From NCBI GenBank assembly GCA_029204225.1, contig CM055092.1, positions 85,433,878 to 85,497,877 on the forward strand: 64,000 bases of DNA, written 5' to 3'. This document shows positions 1 through 12,500 of the stretch, piece after piece. The notes under the pieces were generated by a model that ran no database searches, was not told where the DNA came from, and saw nothing but the letters and a program-made list of their open reading frames with translations. Both the position numbers and the translations under genes were made by a program. This stretch comes from Diphasiastrum complanatum. Its lineage: Eukaryota; Streptophyta; Lycopodiopsida; Lycopodiales; Lycopodiaceae. Within the stretch, counting starts at the first letter, position 1. Each line of letters opens with the position of its first letter.

Positions 1-1263
1 TTGTTGTAATGCCATCCTATACTCCCAAATGAGCACACCATGAAGTCCTCGCCATTAGTGTCCCCTGCAGTAGATCGCTAGCAAAATACCCATCATAGTG
101 TTTGCCCTCCGATCACATCCCGTGCGATCTCCATCAGCTCTCCAACCTAGAGCTGGCTCTCAAAGCTTCACGCTTTGACCATTTGCATTTGCAGTTTTCT
201 GATTCCATTATGAATCCCACCTGTAAGTCCTGTCCATGCCAATGACTCAAGTCCAATATGAAATAGCTGTCCCTTGATGATCATCCCATGTCATCCTGCA
301 GTGCTATCCCTACCAGGTATTCCAATGCCATCCCTGATCACAAAGATCTGAACATCTACCCTGTAGTGCCCACTTGTATTCCCCCAAGCTAGCTCCAAGC
401 TGCTCCTATGTATGGTTCCAAAACGCTCCCTCAGAATACACTGAGATGTGAACTCCAAAGCCACCATCAAGTCCCTCACATGACTGTGCATGCCAATATC
501 CCTCCAAGTGGACCTGTGAGATCTTCCATGGCCCAAACCAAACGATCTACACCATGTCATCACTAGAATCTGCATCCTTGATGCAATACTAATATGTCAA
601 AATGACTTGACTTATCCAAACTAGCAGTTGAAGTGTATCTCTTGATGACAAACCTGATACACTGCTCCACAACTAAAATGGCTTGATCAAAATTGACTTA
701 CCGACTGCAAAACCACAAAATCATCACACTCACCACTCACCAAGAGCATCCAAAGTGTGATTATTGACCCGTTCTTCATCCTCTGCGTGTCCCACACATA
801 GCTCATCCAATGCAAGTCCGCTATCTTGCCTAATGGCTTTCAGCTGGCACCACCTCGCACTTCCATCACCTGTGATTGCCAAAATGTGTGTACCTCCAAG
901 CTAGCCCATATTTCCCTTCGAACGAGAAATTTCCAAGCTACAAATGCGTGTGTCAATGAAGCTATCACCTGACTCGACAATGCCATTGCCGATCATACCT
1001 GTGAGAGCGTTCCCCCAAAACGCCACTTGACGTTGGTTGGTTCGGACCCCAAAAGTTGAATCTGATCACAAGAATTTTTCACCTGTAACCAGCATACCAT
1101 GCCTACCTCTCACCTGTGATTGCTTGCCCTCTCAAAATTGTCGTCAATGATGAGTAGTCACGCTGCCAAACTACACTTCCGTCGCCAATACTAGCTTTCT
1201 CCACACAATTCCGCTACCATTCGCTCCCATACCGCATAGTTCATGATGCAATCTTAGACAACA
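1..1263. other. Unrecognised sequence, no supported gene
   Basis: I see no domain, repeat boundary or long open frame I can assign. The short open frames are unremarkable and no retroelement motif is readable on either strand. It may be an old element decayed beyond recognition by eye. Confidence 0.4.
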
Positions 1264-1470
1264 GAATGTCAATCTCACAAAAAAATGGTGAATTATCCAA
1301 GCTCAGGGAAATAGGCACTATTTCTATTCAACTACTTGATTGTAAAAGCAAAACAATCAAGGAGGTACTCTACGTTCCAGGTTTGAAGAAAAATTTAGAA
1401 AGTGAAATTTGCTCATAATCGTTGCTTTGTGAAAAACACGAACCATAAGTTCAAAGTCGTTGCAGATAGT
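1264..1470 (+). pseudogene. Copia gag-pol fragment, protease/pre-integrase junction
   Basis: Translation around 1300-1415 gives a short stretch with the copia hallmark VLYVPGLKKNL, which lies between the aspartic protease and the GAG-pre-integrase domain of Ty1/copia polyproteins. The preceding IGTISIQLL stretch also matches the usual pattern. The frame breaks just after it, where the sequence then reads VKFAHNRC-like in another frame. No catalytic protease motif or integrase follows, so this is a small relic. The motif is seen directly; the family assignment rests on known copia organisation. Confidence 0.65.
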
Positions 1471-2273
1471 ACTTTACATGCTTTTTGATACCACCTTTGA
1501 TAGTAATGTGAAGCTTGAAATGTATGAGCTCACAAAACTAGTAATGCAAATGGGATGCACTGGTCTTTACTATGATACATTTTATGAGGCTTTGATAATA
1601 GTTTTTACCGTAATGCAAAAACTACTTACGCGCTTTTCTACTTTTCGGATAATGCTAATATTCGAACTACGAGTTCATAAAGGAATGACTCTATTACATT
1701 TGGATACATCAGCATTGGCTTTGGACTATGATTATGTGTAATTGATATAAACACCATTGTAATAATACGACACTCTTTGAAGGAGATTGCATGACCATTA
1801 ACTTTCTACTTTGGGTTTCAAATCAGTAATACATTAGTAGGGTTCTGCGTAAATCAATAAGGAGATGGGTAGCTCGCAGGAAATGACCTTACCTCACATT
1901 CAGGTCTAAAGCTTTGTGAAGCTATACCAGCATGAAAGGTAGTATCTCCCTACACTAATATATGTTTCATACATACATATGGGACTTCAAGAGTTATGTT
2001 AAGAAGTTTTTTTTAAAAATAAAACTTTTGATCAGAATAGATGCTCACATTTCATGCTTTGAGTTTTGTAAGCATTGGTCTTTCTTTATCTTTTTACAAG
2101 TTTCGGTTTTTTTTTTTTAAACTTAAGAGCAGCTTGTGTAAGTAAGCTATGGATTTATGCAGAGTTTGACTAGATGTTGGCTTTTCTACATTGGCAAGGT
2201 TGGTGATTTGTTGTCTTTTTAATCAAAGATCAAAGGGATGATTTTGGATCTTAATGATCTAAAATTCTTCACA
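1471..2273. other. AT-rich sequence, probably ending in a copia LTR edge
   Basis: No gene is supported. The last ~40 bases before 2274 resemble the 3' end of the intact copia LTR at 22221-22873, both ending TTCACA immediately before a primer-binding site, so part of this stretch is probably a decayed 5' LTR. Its outer boundary cannot be placed. Confidence 0.4.
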
Positions 2274-3235
2274 TGGTATCAAGCTTTTGTGTTTCAGACT
2301 ATGAAGTAAGCAATCACATCTATCAAGGATTTGGAGGAGATATCAATGCTATAGCATGACTTCTACCCAAAAATCGAGTTTCTTGTATATGTAGATTGGA
2401 TCTTTTGTAGATCAAAACTCAAATCAGGTTTATATACTTGATCAATTCTGATTTCACACTTCACATATTGGATTTGGCCAATTTTTGATGCATAAGAAAA
2501 GTCTAAGTGGTGGCTATAGGATTGCATATCAAGTTTTAAGCAATTGCATGTAGAATTTGAAATATTCAATTTTTTGTGATTTTGTCAAAACCCTAATTTC
2601 AATTGGATCTCTAGTTTATGAGATTTTTGAACTTCATTTGAGTGTGTTTCAATCTTAGGAAGTGGCAAGAGTTATTATATTGAGGATAGATCATAGGTTG
2701 ATCAAGATTTCAATATTCTATGTGTTGGTTTGCTAGATATAAGTGCTAGAAGAGAATTGAGAAGCTCCATATCTTTGTGATTTATTTTTGAAAACATTTG
2801 TTATTGTTCAAAAGAGTGCCTTGTGCATTGGAACAGGTTGGAAGAAAGGATCAGGTCATTGCTACATGGCTACATCAATTGGATTCATGTTGGAAGGCAA
2901 TGATAGGCTTACCTCAAGTAACTATTCATTGTGGAAAGTGATGATGGAATCACTTCTTGAGATGAACGACTCTACATATGATCAAGATGAATGTTACCAA
3001 TGAACTTCTCAAAGAAGTTGGTAAGAGTACTTCACCAAAGGATGTTTGGGATTCATTAAAAAAGCTTTATGAATCCAAGTCTACTTCTAGAGTGTTGACT
3101 CTAAGAAAAAAAATCTTTCAATGTTTGCAAAAGAGTGAAGAAAGTAAAAGCTTTGAATGATGAGTTGGCTACATTGATGACAGCGTTAAGGAAGGAGAGC
3201 TTGTTCAACTTTATTCTTAATGATCTGTTGGATGT
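2274..3235 (+). pseudogene. Copia relic: degenerate PBS, leader and partial gag
   Basis: Starts with TGGTATCAAGC, a degenerate tRNA-Met primer-binding site. The leader at about 2640-2860 follows the leader of the intact copia element at 23230-23480 almost phrase by phrase, including the GTGCATTGGAACAGGT stretch. Gag starts at 2867 with MATSIGFMLEGNDRLTSSNY, parallel to the N terminus of the intact element, and continues in shifted frames through NVTNELLKEVGK and YESKSTSRVLTLRKK. Homology stops near 3235. This is a 3'-truncated, frameshifted relative of the intact family. Confidence 0.8.
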
Positions 3236-3902
3236 TTGTCTACTGGGGTTGTAGTGCACGCACCAAGGGAATCACTTGACCACCGCTTTTGTGCAGTAGT
3301 AGGATCATTCCGATCCAATTGTTTGATCCATCCACTTTGGATATTCCACTTTTCCCGACACACAAGCCATTCTTCAGTTGAACCTGCGACATCTGTACCT
3401 CCTGTTGTGCAGGCAACCGTGTCTCAAGTACCATTGGATTCTGGTGACATCCTAGGGATCCCATACACACCTAGGGCGAATGATCCAGAACATGTTAGAT
3501 GGAAAAACTTCTAGGGAGAAGCAAATTGAAGATTTTGGCTCTGAAAATAATCTCATCAATCAAAAACTGGTCCAATCAATTGAGTTCTCAAGATTTCCAA
3601 GCAACATGAAGAAAAATCTGAAGTAGAGCTCAAAAAGAAAAACAACAAGAAGAGCGCTGGAAAAGTACGTTGCCGAGCTCCACAATGCCCTTATCATAGC
3701 TCACGACAAAGTTGATAAAGTTGTCCAGGACGCTAGACAATAGGTCTTCCTATTGCAAGGTCAATTGGATATGGCTAAGCTTAAGAGAAAAAGAATTTTA
3801 AGTGAATTGGATGCCATGGCTATAGAGGGAGATAATCTACTACACACACATATACTGGATCATCTTGTCTCCCAAGAAGAAATAAACTATCTATCTAGGA
3901 AA
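3236..3902 (+). pseudogene. Host unit X, first segment (unidentified coding relic)
   Basis: Broken open frames with a lysine- and glutamine-rich, coiled-coil-like composition precede the copia-1 insertion. The reading frame ending IN-YLSRK at 3902 resumes after copia-1 at 8846 if one copy of the 5-bp duplication is removed, so 3236-3902 and 8846-9192 were once contiguous. I do not recognise the protein. It could be the gag or other part of an old LTR element, because a purine-rich tract and LTR-like start occur at its far end near 15420-15432. Confidence 0.45.
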
Positions 3903-4764
3903 TGTTAAAAAATGTAAAACATATCTATCATCTGTTGTTAATGTTTGGGGGATCCTACCCATGTAAATATTTTGTACATATCCAAGGTATGTGAATTGAG
4001 AACATATCCTTGTAGAAAAGGGCGAGTTTGGGTTAGGTAGATCAAATTCCAGTGACATGCATAAAGTCTAGTTGGTCTAGTATGATATGCAATAATGTTG
4101 ACAATGTTTAGTTTGACATGCATATAGAGATTTACATGGAATTGGTCAATTATGACCTTGTAGAAACTTGAGCCACAATAAATGCATAATGTCCTAAGTT
4201 TCCATAGTGACATGCAAAGCATGCAATCACTTTAATGGACACAAGCATGTAGATTTGTACATGGCTAGTTGAGAAATTAGGAGGAAGTAGGTAGAAGTTA
4301 GGTGCAACCTGTGCATGCTAGCAGTTAGGTGTCAAGTTAATAGTTGTTTGCACTTGAATAGGTGTAGGATGTGCATTGAATGCAAGGAGTACCACGAATT
4401 TTGGCTCTCCTATATATGTACATATCATTCTCATTCACAAAGTAATGAAGAACCAAAGTTTTGTAGCTATCTCATGCTTGGTTGGTTCTAAACTATTTTT
4501 TCTTGTTATCTCTCTAGCTTTCTCTCTCTAACTCGTGTTGAAGCTAATGCTAAAACACTGTAACCTTGTACTTTTAATCATTCTTTGATTCATTACTATC
4601 ATAGTTTATTGAATAGCATGCTAGATTGTGAATTAGCCATATCTTCTGAACTAGATCTTGTTGAACAATCTAGAATCAGGGTACTGTGCCAATCACAAAG
4701 CTTAATCAAGATCAGTCACTCTTGTGGACATTCCCTACATGTGTGAATTCTGGAATTTACAACA
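3903..4764 (+). repeat. Copia-1 5' LTR
   Basis: 862 bp, begins TGTTAAAA and ends TTTACAACA immediately before the PBS. Matches 8003-8845 with scattered substitutions and a deletion near the 3' end of the other copy, so the insertion is old compared with the copia at 22221. Confidence 0.9.
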
Positions 4765-4776
4765 TGGTATCAGAGC
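4765..4776 (+). other. Copia-1 primer-binding site
   Basis: TGGTATCAGAGC, complementary to the 3' end of plant initiator tRNA-Met, abutting the 5' LTR. Confidence 0.9.
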
Positions 4777-5533
4777 CTCATTAAGCTTTGCATGCTAATT
4801 TTCCTGATAGTACAAGAAATTGAGAGATAAACAAGCAAAAAAGCAGTTTTTCACCTTTTCTAACATTTCTCTGAAGTGTAATTGGATCAAATCGGACCTG
4901 AACTGAATTTTCAGACCTGAATTGAGGTAGTACGAAATTCTGGAATTCCGCACATGTGAAAATCAGAGATTTTCAGTCCCTTTGTCTTCCTTGTTGATAG
5001 ATCCAAAGATAGCAGTTTTACAGTTTGATGGAAAGCTTATGATCTGTACTTTCCATAAAAATTTAAACCAAATCAATCTGAAGTGTCTAGAAAGAGTTAT
5101 AAGCTCTTAAAGAGGATAAGGATAGGTCCAAAATCCGAGTGACAACATTTTGATTTGAATCAATTTTTACTTTGTTCTGAATTCATGGGTTTGAGCATCC
5201 TACACAAGAAACTAAAGATCAAGACTGAGTTTGAAGTAATTGAAGACCCTTTGAGCCTTTTGAGTGTCAATAGTGTTTTCTTTTGTTGCATTTCACACGT
5301 GCCAAAAGTAGGATTCAAACTAACCAAAGTGTCTCAATCCACTTTGTGTATCTGATCTAGTTAGCTTGTCTTGTGGAATATTTGAGATCTGTCTCAAATA
5401 CAGTTGCATGTGTTTCACATAGGAAGGTAGTACATTTTTTGAAAATACCTATAGTGAAAGAGAGCAACAACTCTAAGTCAGATAGGAACAAGCTCAAACA
5501 TATTGCAGTCCAATTACAAGAGTCTTCACATTC

Positions 5534-6540
5534 ATGGCATTTGTAGGAGATTGTCTCTTTCAAGCTAGTGAAAGACTATACACCTTTAACTATTCAGTTT
5601 GGAAGGATATGATAGATCCTTGTTGATTCTCTATGGTGTAATGGATATTGTAACTGCAATTGAAGTTGAACCTGCAGCTTTTGATGAGGCTCAGAGATTC
5701 AAGAAGAGAGCAAGAATTGCTCTACATATCATCAAATTGAACATCTCCGATGAGATGTTGAGAGAGATTAGTTCATGCACCTCAGTCAAGGAGACTTGGG
5801 AGACTCTGAAGAACCTTCATGAAGCCGAGATCAAGTCAAGAAAGAGGAGTAAGAACTAGTACTCTCGTGCCTTCACCAAGAAAAAAGCAAAGAACAAAGA
5901 CTATGGTGGAGTAGAAGATGAGTCAGCTCATCCTTCTAACTTCAAGAAGAAGACACAAGAAGTTCAAACCAATTGTATCATAGAAGACTCACATGCAAGT
6001 TGTGGAGAGGCATCTCTTCCGATGTCTAGTTTTTCTTCTTTACCCTTTAATGATGTATCATGGTATATTGATAGTGGTGCAACCACTCATATGAGTTGCT
6101 CCAAAAAAAATTTTGTCTATTGAATCTGTTCTAGATCCTAAGAAATCAATATACACAACAGTTGGTGATGCATGTGCAATTGAAGGTGTTGGAAGTTGTT
6201 CCTTAAAACTTACACCTTCTATGAATTTTACACTTTCCAATGTTCTCTATGTGCCTAATCTCACAAAGAGTGTGATTAGTGTAGGAAAGTTGTTAGATGA
6301 TGGTTATGAACTAGATTTCAATATCAATGGTTGTTTCATAAAGAAAGAAGATAAGATCCTTGCAAGTGGATCTAGATATGGAGGTATTTTCAAGCTAGAT
6401 GTGCATGAAAATTCAAGTTTATGTGATGTTGCATTGATGACTTATGTTTCCAAGGAGGAGCTATGGCATAGGAAGTTGTATGTTTCCAACTTCAGGTCTA
6501 TGCCTAGTATAGTCAAGGAGATCAAGCCAAGAGTGGCTTA
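5534..6540 (+). pseudogene. Copia-1 gag, protease and pre-integrase remains
   Basis: An ATG at 5534 opens a gag-like frame (RLYTFNYSVWKDM) that shifts near 5600. The next segment ends SWETLKNLHEAE-like, typical of UBN2-type copia gag. No CCHC zinc knuckle is readable. The aspartic protease motif YIDSGATTHM is at about 6065-6095, and NVLYVPNLTKSVISVGKLL and the ELWHRKL start of the pre-integrase domain follow by 6475. Several frameshifts and stops make it non-functional. The cysteine pair expected downstream of WHR is absent. Confidence 0.8.
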
Positions 6541-7993
6541 TTCTATGGAAAAATCACTTATGGATCCATATTTAATGTCTTTTAAAAAGACAGAACATTC
6601 TATGGAGTTGGAACATTTCGATGTTCATCTTTCTTTATCAATAAGCAAGGAAGGTGTTTCTTGCTTTGCATGTACTATTGATGGATCCACAAGTTACGTT
6701 TGGTTGTGTTTGTCTCTTCAAGTTTTTTGGTGCATGTGTATGTTCCATCATGCAAAACTTTATGGAGTTATGAAGCTAATGGAAGAAGTGCACTTTATGA
6801 AGTCTTGTTCAGTTATAAGCCTAAGGTTGTATACCTCAGTGTTCTTGAAGACTATTGCTTTGCATGTGGTTTCTTGGAAAGAAAGAAGGATGGTGATCCT
6901 AGTCTGTGGATCATGGTTGGATGCTTATCCACCAAGGAAGGCTACATAGCCTTTACACTCTCTATCTCAAAGGTGTTTGAGCATGGAGAAGTTCTTGATT
7001 TTGAAGACCTATTTTCTATCTTGGAAGTGGCCAAAAGCACAGTGTCACATAGTGCATCACAAGTCATTACTATGGCAAGTAATCAAGTTGTGATGAGGTC
7101 AAGGCTTGAGGAGGAGTATCCTCAACATGCATGTCCAAGGAGATCTTCATCATTGTACAAGGCCGAGTCCTTGTTGATCTTATTTCATGGAAAAGAAAAG
7201 GTGGTATTCATTTTGATTTACTCACCTATTGTTATTTTTCTTTGATTAATGATGTATCTTGCTTAATTGAGATTTGCTTATCTCAAAGATCAAGTAAGAC
7301 TATTCTATTTTTTAATGAAGTCTTTAGTTTGGAATCAATTCTTGTCTTTTGTGACTTGATTATGTTTCCAAAACATCTAGAAAGCAAGATGTTGTACCAT
7401 CATTTGTATGCTCTTAAATTAAGTAAGAGCAAGTATGAGTTTAGTACTCATAGTTTGAATAAAAAGGAGTTTTTTCATGTATTGAGGCATATTGTAAACT
7501 TCTTGTGAGGTTAAGTGAAGCATCCACTGAGGACACTTACACCCTCAAAAAAGTATTTAGCCTTAATTTGATCAAGTTTGAGTATGGTTCAAGATTAGAT
7601 CCATTTTGGATAGAGTTCATATTTTTTGGACTAGTGAAGCTAGTATGCTTAATCTTGAATATTGCTCATGGTACAATCTTGATCTTTATGATCTTTGTGG
7701 TCATGATGAGGCATGGAAGCCTCGGTTTTTTCAGTCTTTCTTGCAGCCAACTTCATGCATGTGGACTTTGCATACCCAGGATCGACATCAGACATGCAGG
7801 AGGTACATTGGCATAGTAGCAGGTTGGTGGAATATTTTTCAAAGGCATTTGGAAAAGATTTCTATCAAAGAGAACTTATCTTGGATTTGGTAAGCATACT
7901 GCTATGATGGATTCTTTGTTCATCTTCACTTCAAATGCAAAGCAAAGAATCCAAACTCAAAGGATCTTCACCAACATCAGAGAGATATATTTT
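6541..7993 (+). other. Copia-1 internal sequence without recognisable pol
   Basis: Integrase core and reverse transcriptase should lie here, but I find neither the DDE motifs nor YVDD. Instead there are overlapping frames of 95-180 residues rich in cysteine and aromatic residues, for example the frame at 6700-7245. Near 7830-7870 a frame reads YFSKAFGKDF, resembling the C-terminal FTKALGKD motif of copia pol, so the 3' tip of pol may survive. The middle may be foreign sequence captured by the element or a strongly decayed pol. Confidence 0.45.
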
Positions 7994-8002
7994 AAGGAGG
8001 AG
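7994..8002 (+). other. Copia-1 polypurine tract
   Basis: AAGGAGGAG directly upstream of the 3' LTR, the expected plus-strand primer site. Confidence 0.8.
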
Positions 8003-8845
8003 TGTTAAAAATTGTAAAACATATCTATCATCTGTTGTTAATGTTTGGGGGATCCTACCCATGTAAATATTTTGTACATATCCAAGGTATGTGAATTGAG
8101 CACATACCCTTGTAGAATAGGGCGAGTTTGGGTTAGGTAGATCAAATTTCAGTGACATGCATAAAGTCTAGTTGGTCTAGTATGATATGCAATAATGTTG
8201 ACAATGTCTAGTTTGACATGCATATAGAGATTCACATGGAATTGGTCAATTATGACCTTGTAGAAACTCAAGCCACAATAAATGCATAATGTCCTAAGTT
8301 TCCATAGTGACATGCAAAGCATGCAATCACTCTAATGGACACATGCATGCAGATTTGTACATGGCTAGTTGAGAAATTGCCATTTGGAGAAAGTAGGTAG
8401 AAGTTAGGTGCAACCTGTGCATGCTAGCAGTTAGGTGTCAAGTTAATAGTTGTTTGCACTTGAATAGGTGTAGGATGTGCATTGAATGCAAGGAGTACCA
8501 CGAATTTTGGCTCTCATATATATGTACATATCATTCTCATTCACAAAGTAATGAAGAACCAAAGTTTTGTAGCTATCTCATGCTTGGTTGGATCTAAACT
8601 GTTTTTTCTTGTTATCTCTCTAGATTTCTCTCTCTAACTCGTGTTGAAGCTAATGCTAAAACATTGTAATCTTGTACTTTTAATCATTCTTTGATTCATT
8701 ACTATCATAGTTTATTGATTAGCATGCTAGATTGTGAATTAGCCATATCTTCTGAACTAGATCTTGTTGAACAATCTAGAATCAGGGTACTGTGCCAATC
8801 ACAAAGCTTAATCAAGAACACGTGTGAATTCTGAAATTTACAACA
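8003..8845 (+). repeat. Copia-1 3' LTR
   Basis: 843 bp partner of 3903-4764, same termini, flanked on the right by GGAAG. Confidence 0.9.
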
Positions 8846-9192
8846 GGAAGGTCAAGACTTATTGCCAGTCCTTGTCTAACTTCCAAAGCAAATTTGATTT
8901 ATTCAAAGGCACATCATCATTGGAGTTGGCCAAGGCAAAGCAGATAATCAAAGATTATGAGCAAGCAACCGCCAACGACTTGTAGACAATCCCTCAAATT
9001 CTAGTGACGGTCATGCCAAATTTTCTCCACCACCTCAACAACAAGGACATGATGACCAAGGTATAGGACAAATGGACGGAGATCAATCAGTGGACCCATC
9101 GGAACAAAAAACAAGGCCTTCCACATCTACTACTGCACCACTGTTTTGAAGACCCATCACCATCGAGGAGGAAATGCAAAATTTTTTACAAC
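8846..9192 (+). pseudogene. Host unit X, second segment
   Basis: Continues the frame of the first segment for about 47 residues (through LAKAKQIIKDYEQATANDL) before a stop at 8982, then continues with further stops up to the copia-2 insertion. The heptad-like spacing of hydrophobic and charged residues suggests a coiled coil. Function not recognised. Confidence 0.4.
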
Positions 9193-9457
9193 TGTCAAGA
9201 ATCAGATATGCAACATCAAGCATTCACCATAAGCAATCACCAAGTAGGGAGGCGGAAGAAGAACACACAATATCACTCTATCACACTACCATCATACTGA
9301 ATATAAAATGTACATATAAACCCTGAATCCTGATAGAGAGAGAAAACCTACGAATAGACTAATAGACTAGCCTACTGCTAATTACAGCTGGTAACAACTG
9401 TCAACATTAATGTACATCGTAAACAATAACAATGAAGTTTATCATTGATTTCTAACA
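9193..9457 (-). repeat. Copia-2 3' LTR
   Basis: 265 bp on the plus strand from TGTCAAGAATC to TTTCTAACA; differs from the 5' LTR mainly by a short insertion near 9271. Confidence 0.93.
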
Positions 9458-9466
9458 CTCTCCCTC
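9458..9466 (-). other. Copia-2 polypurine tract
   Basis: CTCTCCCTC on the plus strand, that is GAGGGAGAG in element sense, abutting the 3' LTR. Confidence 0.8.
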
Positions 9467-9559
9467 AATGATAAAATTACATTCTTCTATTCCTAATAGA
9501 GTACGAAACTCTCAAATTTTCATCTACCTAATGACTTAGTAAAAATATCTGTCATTTGA

Positions 9560-12500
9560 TCTTCAGATTTACAAAAAACAAGATCAATGGCTCCATCAAG
9601 AATTTTCTCTCAAATAAAATGATAATGTATTTCGATGTGCTTGGTTCGAGCATGTAAAACTGGATTTTTGGCAAGGTGAATGCAACTTTGATTGTCGCAA
9701 GATATAGTAGTCGCATCCAAGCAATCTTCGTAACCATACCGCTTCTTGTGTAGCATTGCTGAGTGCTCGATATTCAGCTTCCGTTGATGATAAAGCTACT
9801 GTAGGTTGCTTTTTGCTGCTCCATGAAATTGCAGCTGTACCATAACTAAATGTATGACCATTGGTAGATCTTCTGTCATCAATATTACCTGCCAATCGGC
9901 ATTTGTATAACCTACCAACATTGGCGCTTCAGGCTGATCATACTTCAAACCAAAATTCAATGTCCCTCGAATGTATCTAAGAATATGTTTAGTAGACTTC
10001 CAGTGTGCTTGACTAGGATCTTGCATAAATTGACTAATAACACCAACAGCATAAGAAATATCAGGTCGTGTGTGTGTCAAATAAATTAAACTACCCACCA
10101 GTTGTCTATACAAATAAGCATCCACTTTATCAGATTCATCATATGCAGTAAGCTTCATGTTGACATCCATAGGTGTACTCAAGGGCTTACAATCTTGCAT
10201 ATTGAACTTATAAAGCAAATCTCATACATATTTGCTTTGTGTAAGAAAGACCATGTCTTCTTTTTGCCATACTTCAATGCCAAGATAGTAGTGCATCAAT
10301 CCTAGATCACTCATGTCAAAAGCATTGGAACTATTTGATTTGATTTCATTAATTAACCTCTCATTACTTCCTGTAATAATCAAATCATCCACGTACAACA
10401 CAATGAACACTATATCTGAATCTTGCCTTAGAATGTAAAGATTAGGATCAGCATCACTCTTTACCATTCTGCTTCGCTTGAAGTGCTCATCAATGCAAGA
10501 GTACCATGCTCGTGGTGCTTGCTTCAATCCATATTTTGTTGAGTTTACAAACCAAATGATCTCTTCTTGTCTCAACAGATCCTTGAGGTTGCTCTAAATA
10601 TACCTCTTCATTCAATACTCCATTAAGAAAAGCAGATTTGACGTCCATTTGCTGGACTTTTCAACCATAGAAAGCAAAAATTGCAATGATAGAATGAATA
10701 GTTACCATTTTGGCTACAAGTGTGAAGGTCTCCTCAAAGTCTATACCTTCCTGCTACTCAAAACCTCTTGCAACTAATCGTGCCTTGTACTTGTTGAGTT
10801 GCCCATCTGTTCCATACTTCGTCTTGTAGATTCACTTACATGTGATAGGCGTCTTACCATCAGGTAGCTCAACCAAGTCCCACGTGTTGTTCTTCAATAT
10901 AGCCTCCATTTTTGTTTCCAAAGCTGCACGCCACTCCTTGTGTTCCTTTGCTTCGTTGAAAGTTTTGGGTTCTTGAGCCGTTAAGATGGATCCCATTAGG
11001 GCTAGATTCATCTCTAATCTTGCAGGAGGTTTTCGATTTCTACTTGATCTTCTAAGCTCTCCCTGCTCACTAGATTCAGGAGTATCTCCCTTCTTTGCAC
11101 CATTTGTGACTGATAAGTACCATTTAGGTACTCTCTTGGGAATTTCAGCATCAGGCTTGCCTTTGTCCAATGGATTTTCTATATCAAAATCCACTTCCTT
11201 TTTGACCTGTACTTTTGATCCCTCATCAAAAGGTTCAGTGATTACTTCAGATTGTTCACCTTGGCCCATCTCATCAAACGTAGCATCCCTAGAAATTACA
11301 AGCTTCTGTGCATTTGTGTCATACATCCCTTATGCCTTGGCCTTCTCATCGTATCCAAGGAAAATACACTTGATAGCTTTTGCATCCAATTTCCTTCGTT
11401 TTTCATCAGAAATATGAGCAAAAGCATCACAACCAAATACTCTCAAATGAGAAATATTAGGTTTCTTTCCAATAATAGTTTCATGAGGTGTCTTACCTTC
11501 CATGGATTTTGTAGGACACTGATTCAGGATGTGCATAGCTATGCTACAAGCTTCTGTCCAAAAGGTGTTTGGCAAACCCTTGCTTTTGAGCATCGCCCTG
11601 GCCATCTCAACAATAGATCTGTTCTTTCGGTCTGCAACTTCAGTTTGCTATGGTGAATAAGGTGTTGTAGTCTGCCTCTTGATCCCTTGATCTTTGCAAA
11701 AATCAATAAACTCTGTTGAAAAATACTCACCACCTCCATCAGATCTCAAAGTTTTGATGCAACATCCTGTTTGCTTTTCAACTAATGCCTTGAATTCCTT
11801 GAACTTAGCAAAAGCATCTGATTTCTTGCTTATGAAATAAATCCAAATGCATCTGCTATAATCATCAATGAAGGTGATAAAGTAATAGTAGCCACTAAGA
11901 GATCTAGTCTGCATAGGTCCACATAGATCACTGTGGACAAGATCTAGGATGCCACTGGCTCTCCTTGCTCCACTTTTGGGAAACCTCTCTCTGTGTTGTT
12001 TTCCCAAAATGCAACCTTCACAAATTTTTCCTTCAAAAGAAATATCAGGCAATCCTATAACTAGATTACCTCTTTTGAGAATTTGTAAACTTTGAGCACT
12101 AATATGACCGAATCGTTGATGCCAAAGATCACTTCAACTATCAACCGTGCTTACCATAGCTTGAGCAAAAGATCTTGCATTCAATTTGTAGAGTCGATTC
12201 CCGTTGACTCTAGCTCCTATACCAATCACTTTGTAGTGATTCTTGATGTCTTTGACAAGACATTTGTCGTTGTCAAACTCAACCTTGAGTTGTTGATCAG
12301 CCATCGTCCCAATAGATAGTAGATTGCTAGCTAAGCTAGGTACATATTGCACATTGCTTATCCGCTTTATCTTCCCGCTGGCTAACTTCACTGGTACCAC
12401 TCCAACTCCTTAAACAGATAGCGATTTGCCATCGGCTTGTCCAACTTCATCACCATTGTGAGTTTCCTTAAGTTCTGAAAACCACTCTTTCCTTGAAGTC

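Larger units (their letters stand above)
3903..8845 (+). mobile_element. Copia-1, full-length decayed LTR retrotransposon
   Basis: Paired LTRs (862 and 843 bp) start TGTTAAAA and end in ACAACA. The PBS directly follows the 5' LTR and a purine tract directly precedes the 3' LTR. The duplicated target is GGAAA on the left and GGAAG on the right, one substitution apart. Removing the element restores an open frame in the host sequence. Internal sequence codes for recognisable gag, protease and pre-integrase remains, but no readable integrase core or reverse transcriptase. The 3' LTR lacks about 20 bases near its end compared with the 5' LTR. Confidence 0.9.
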
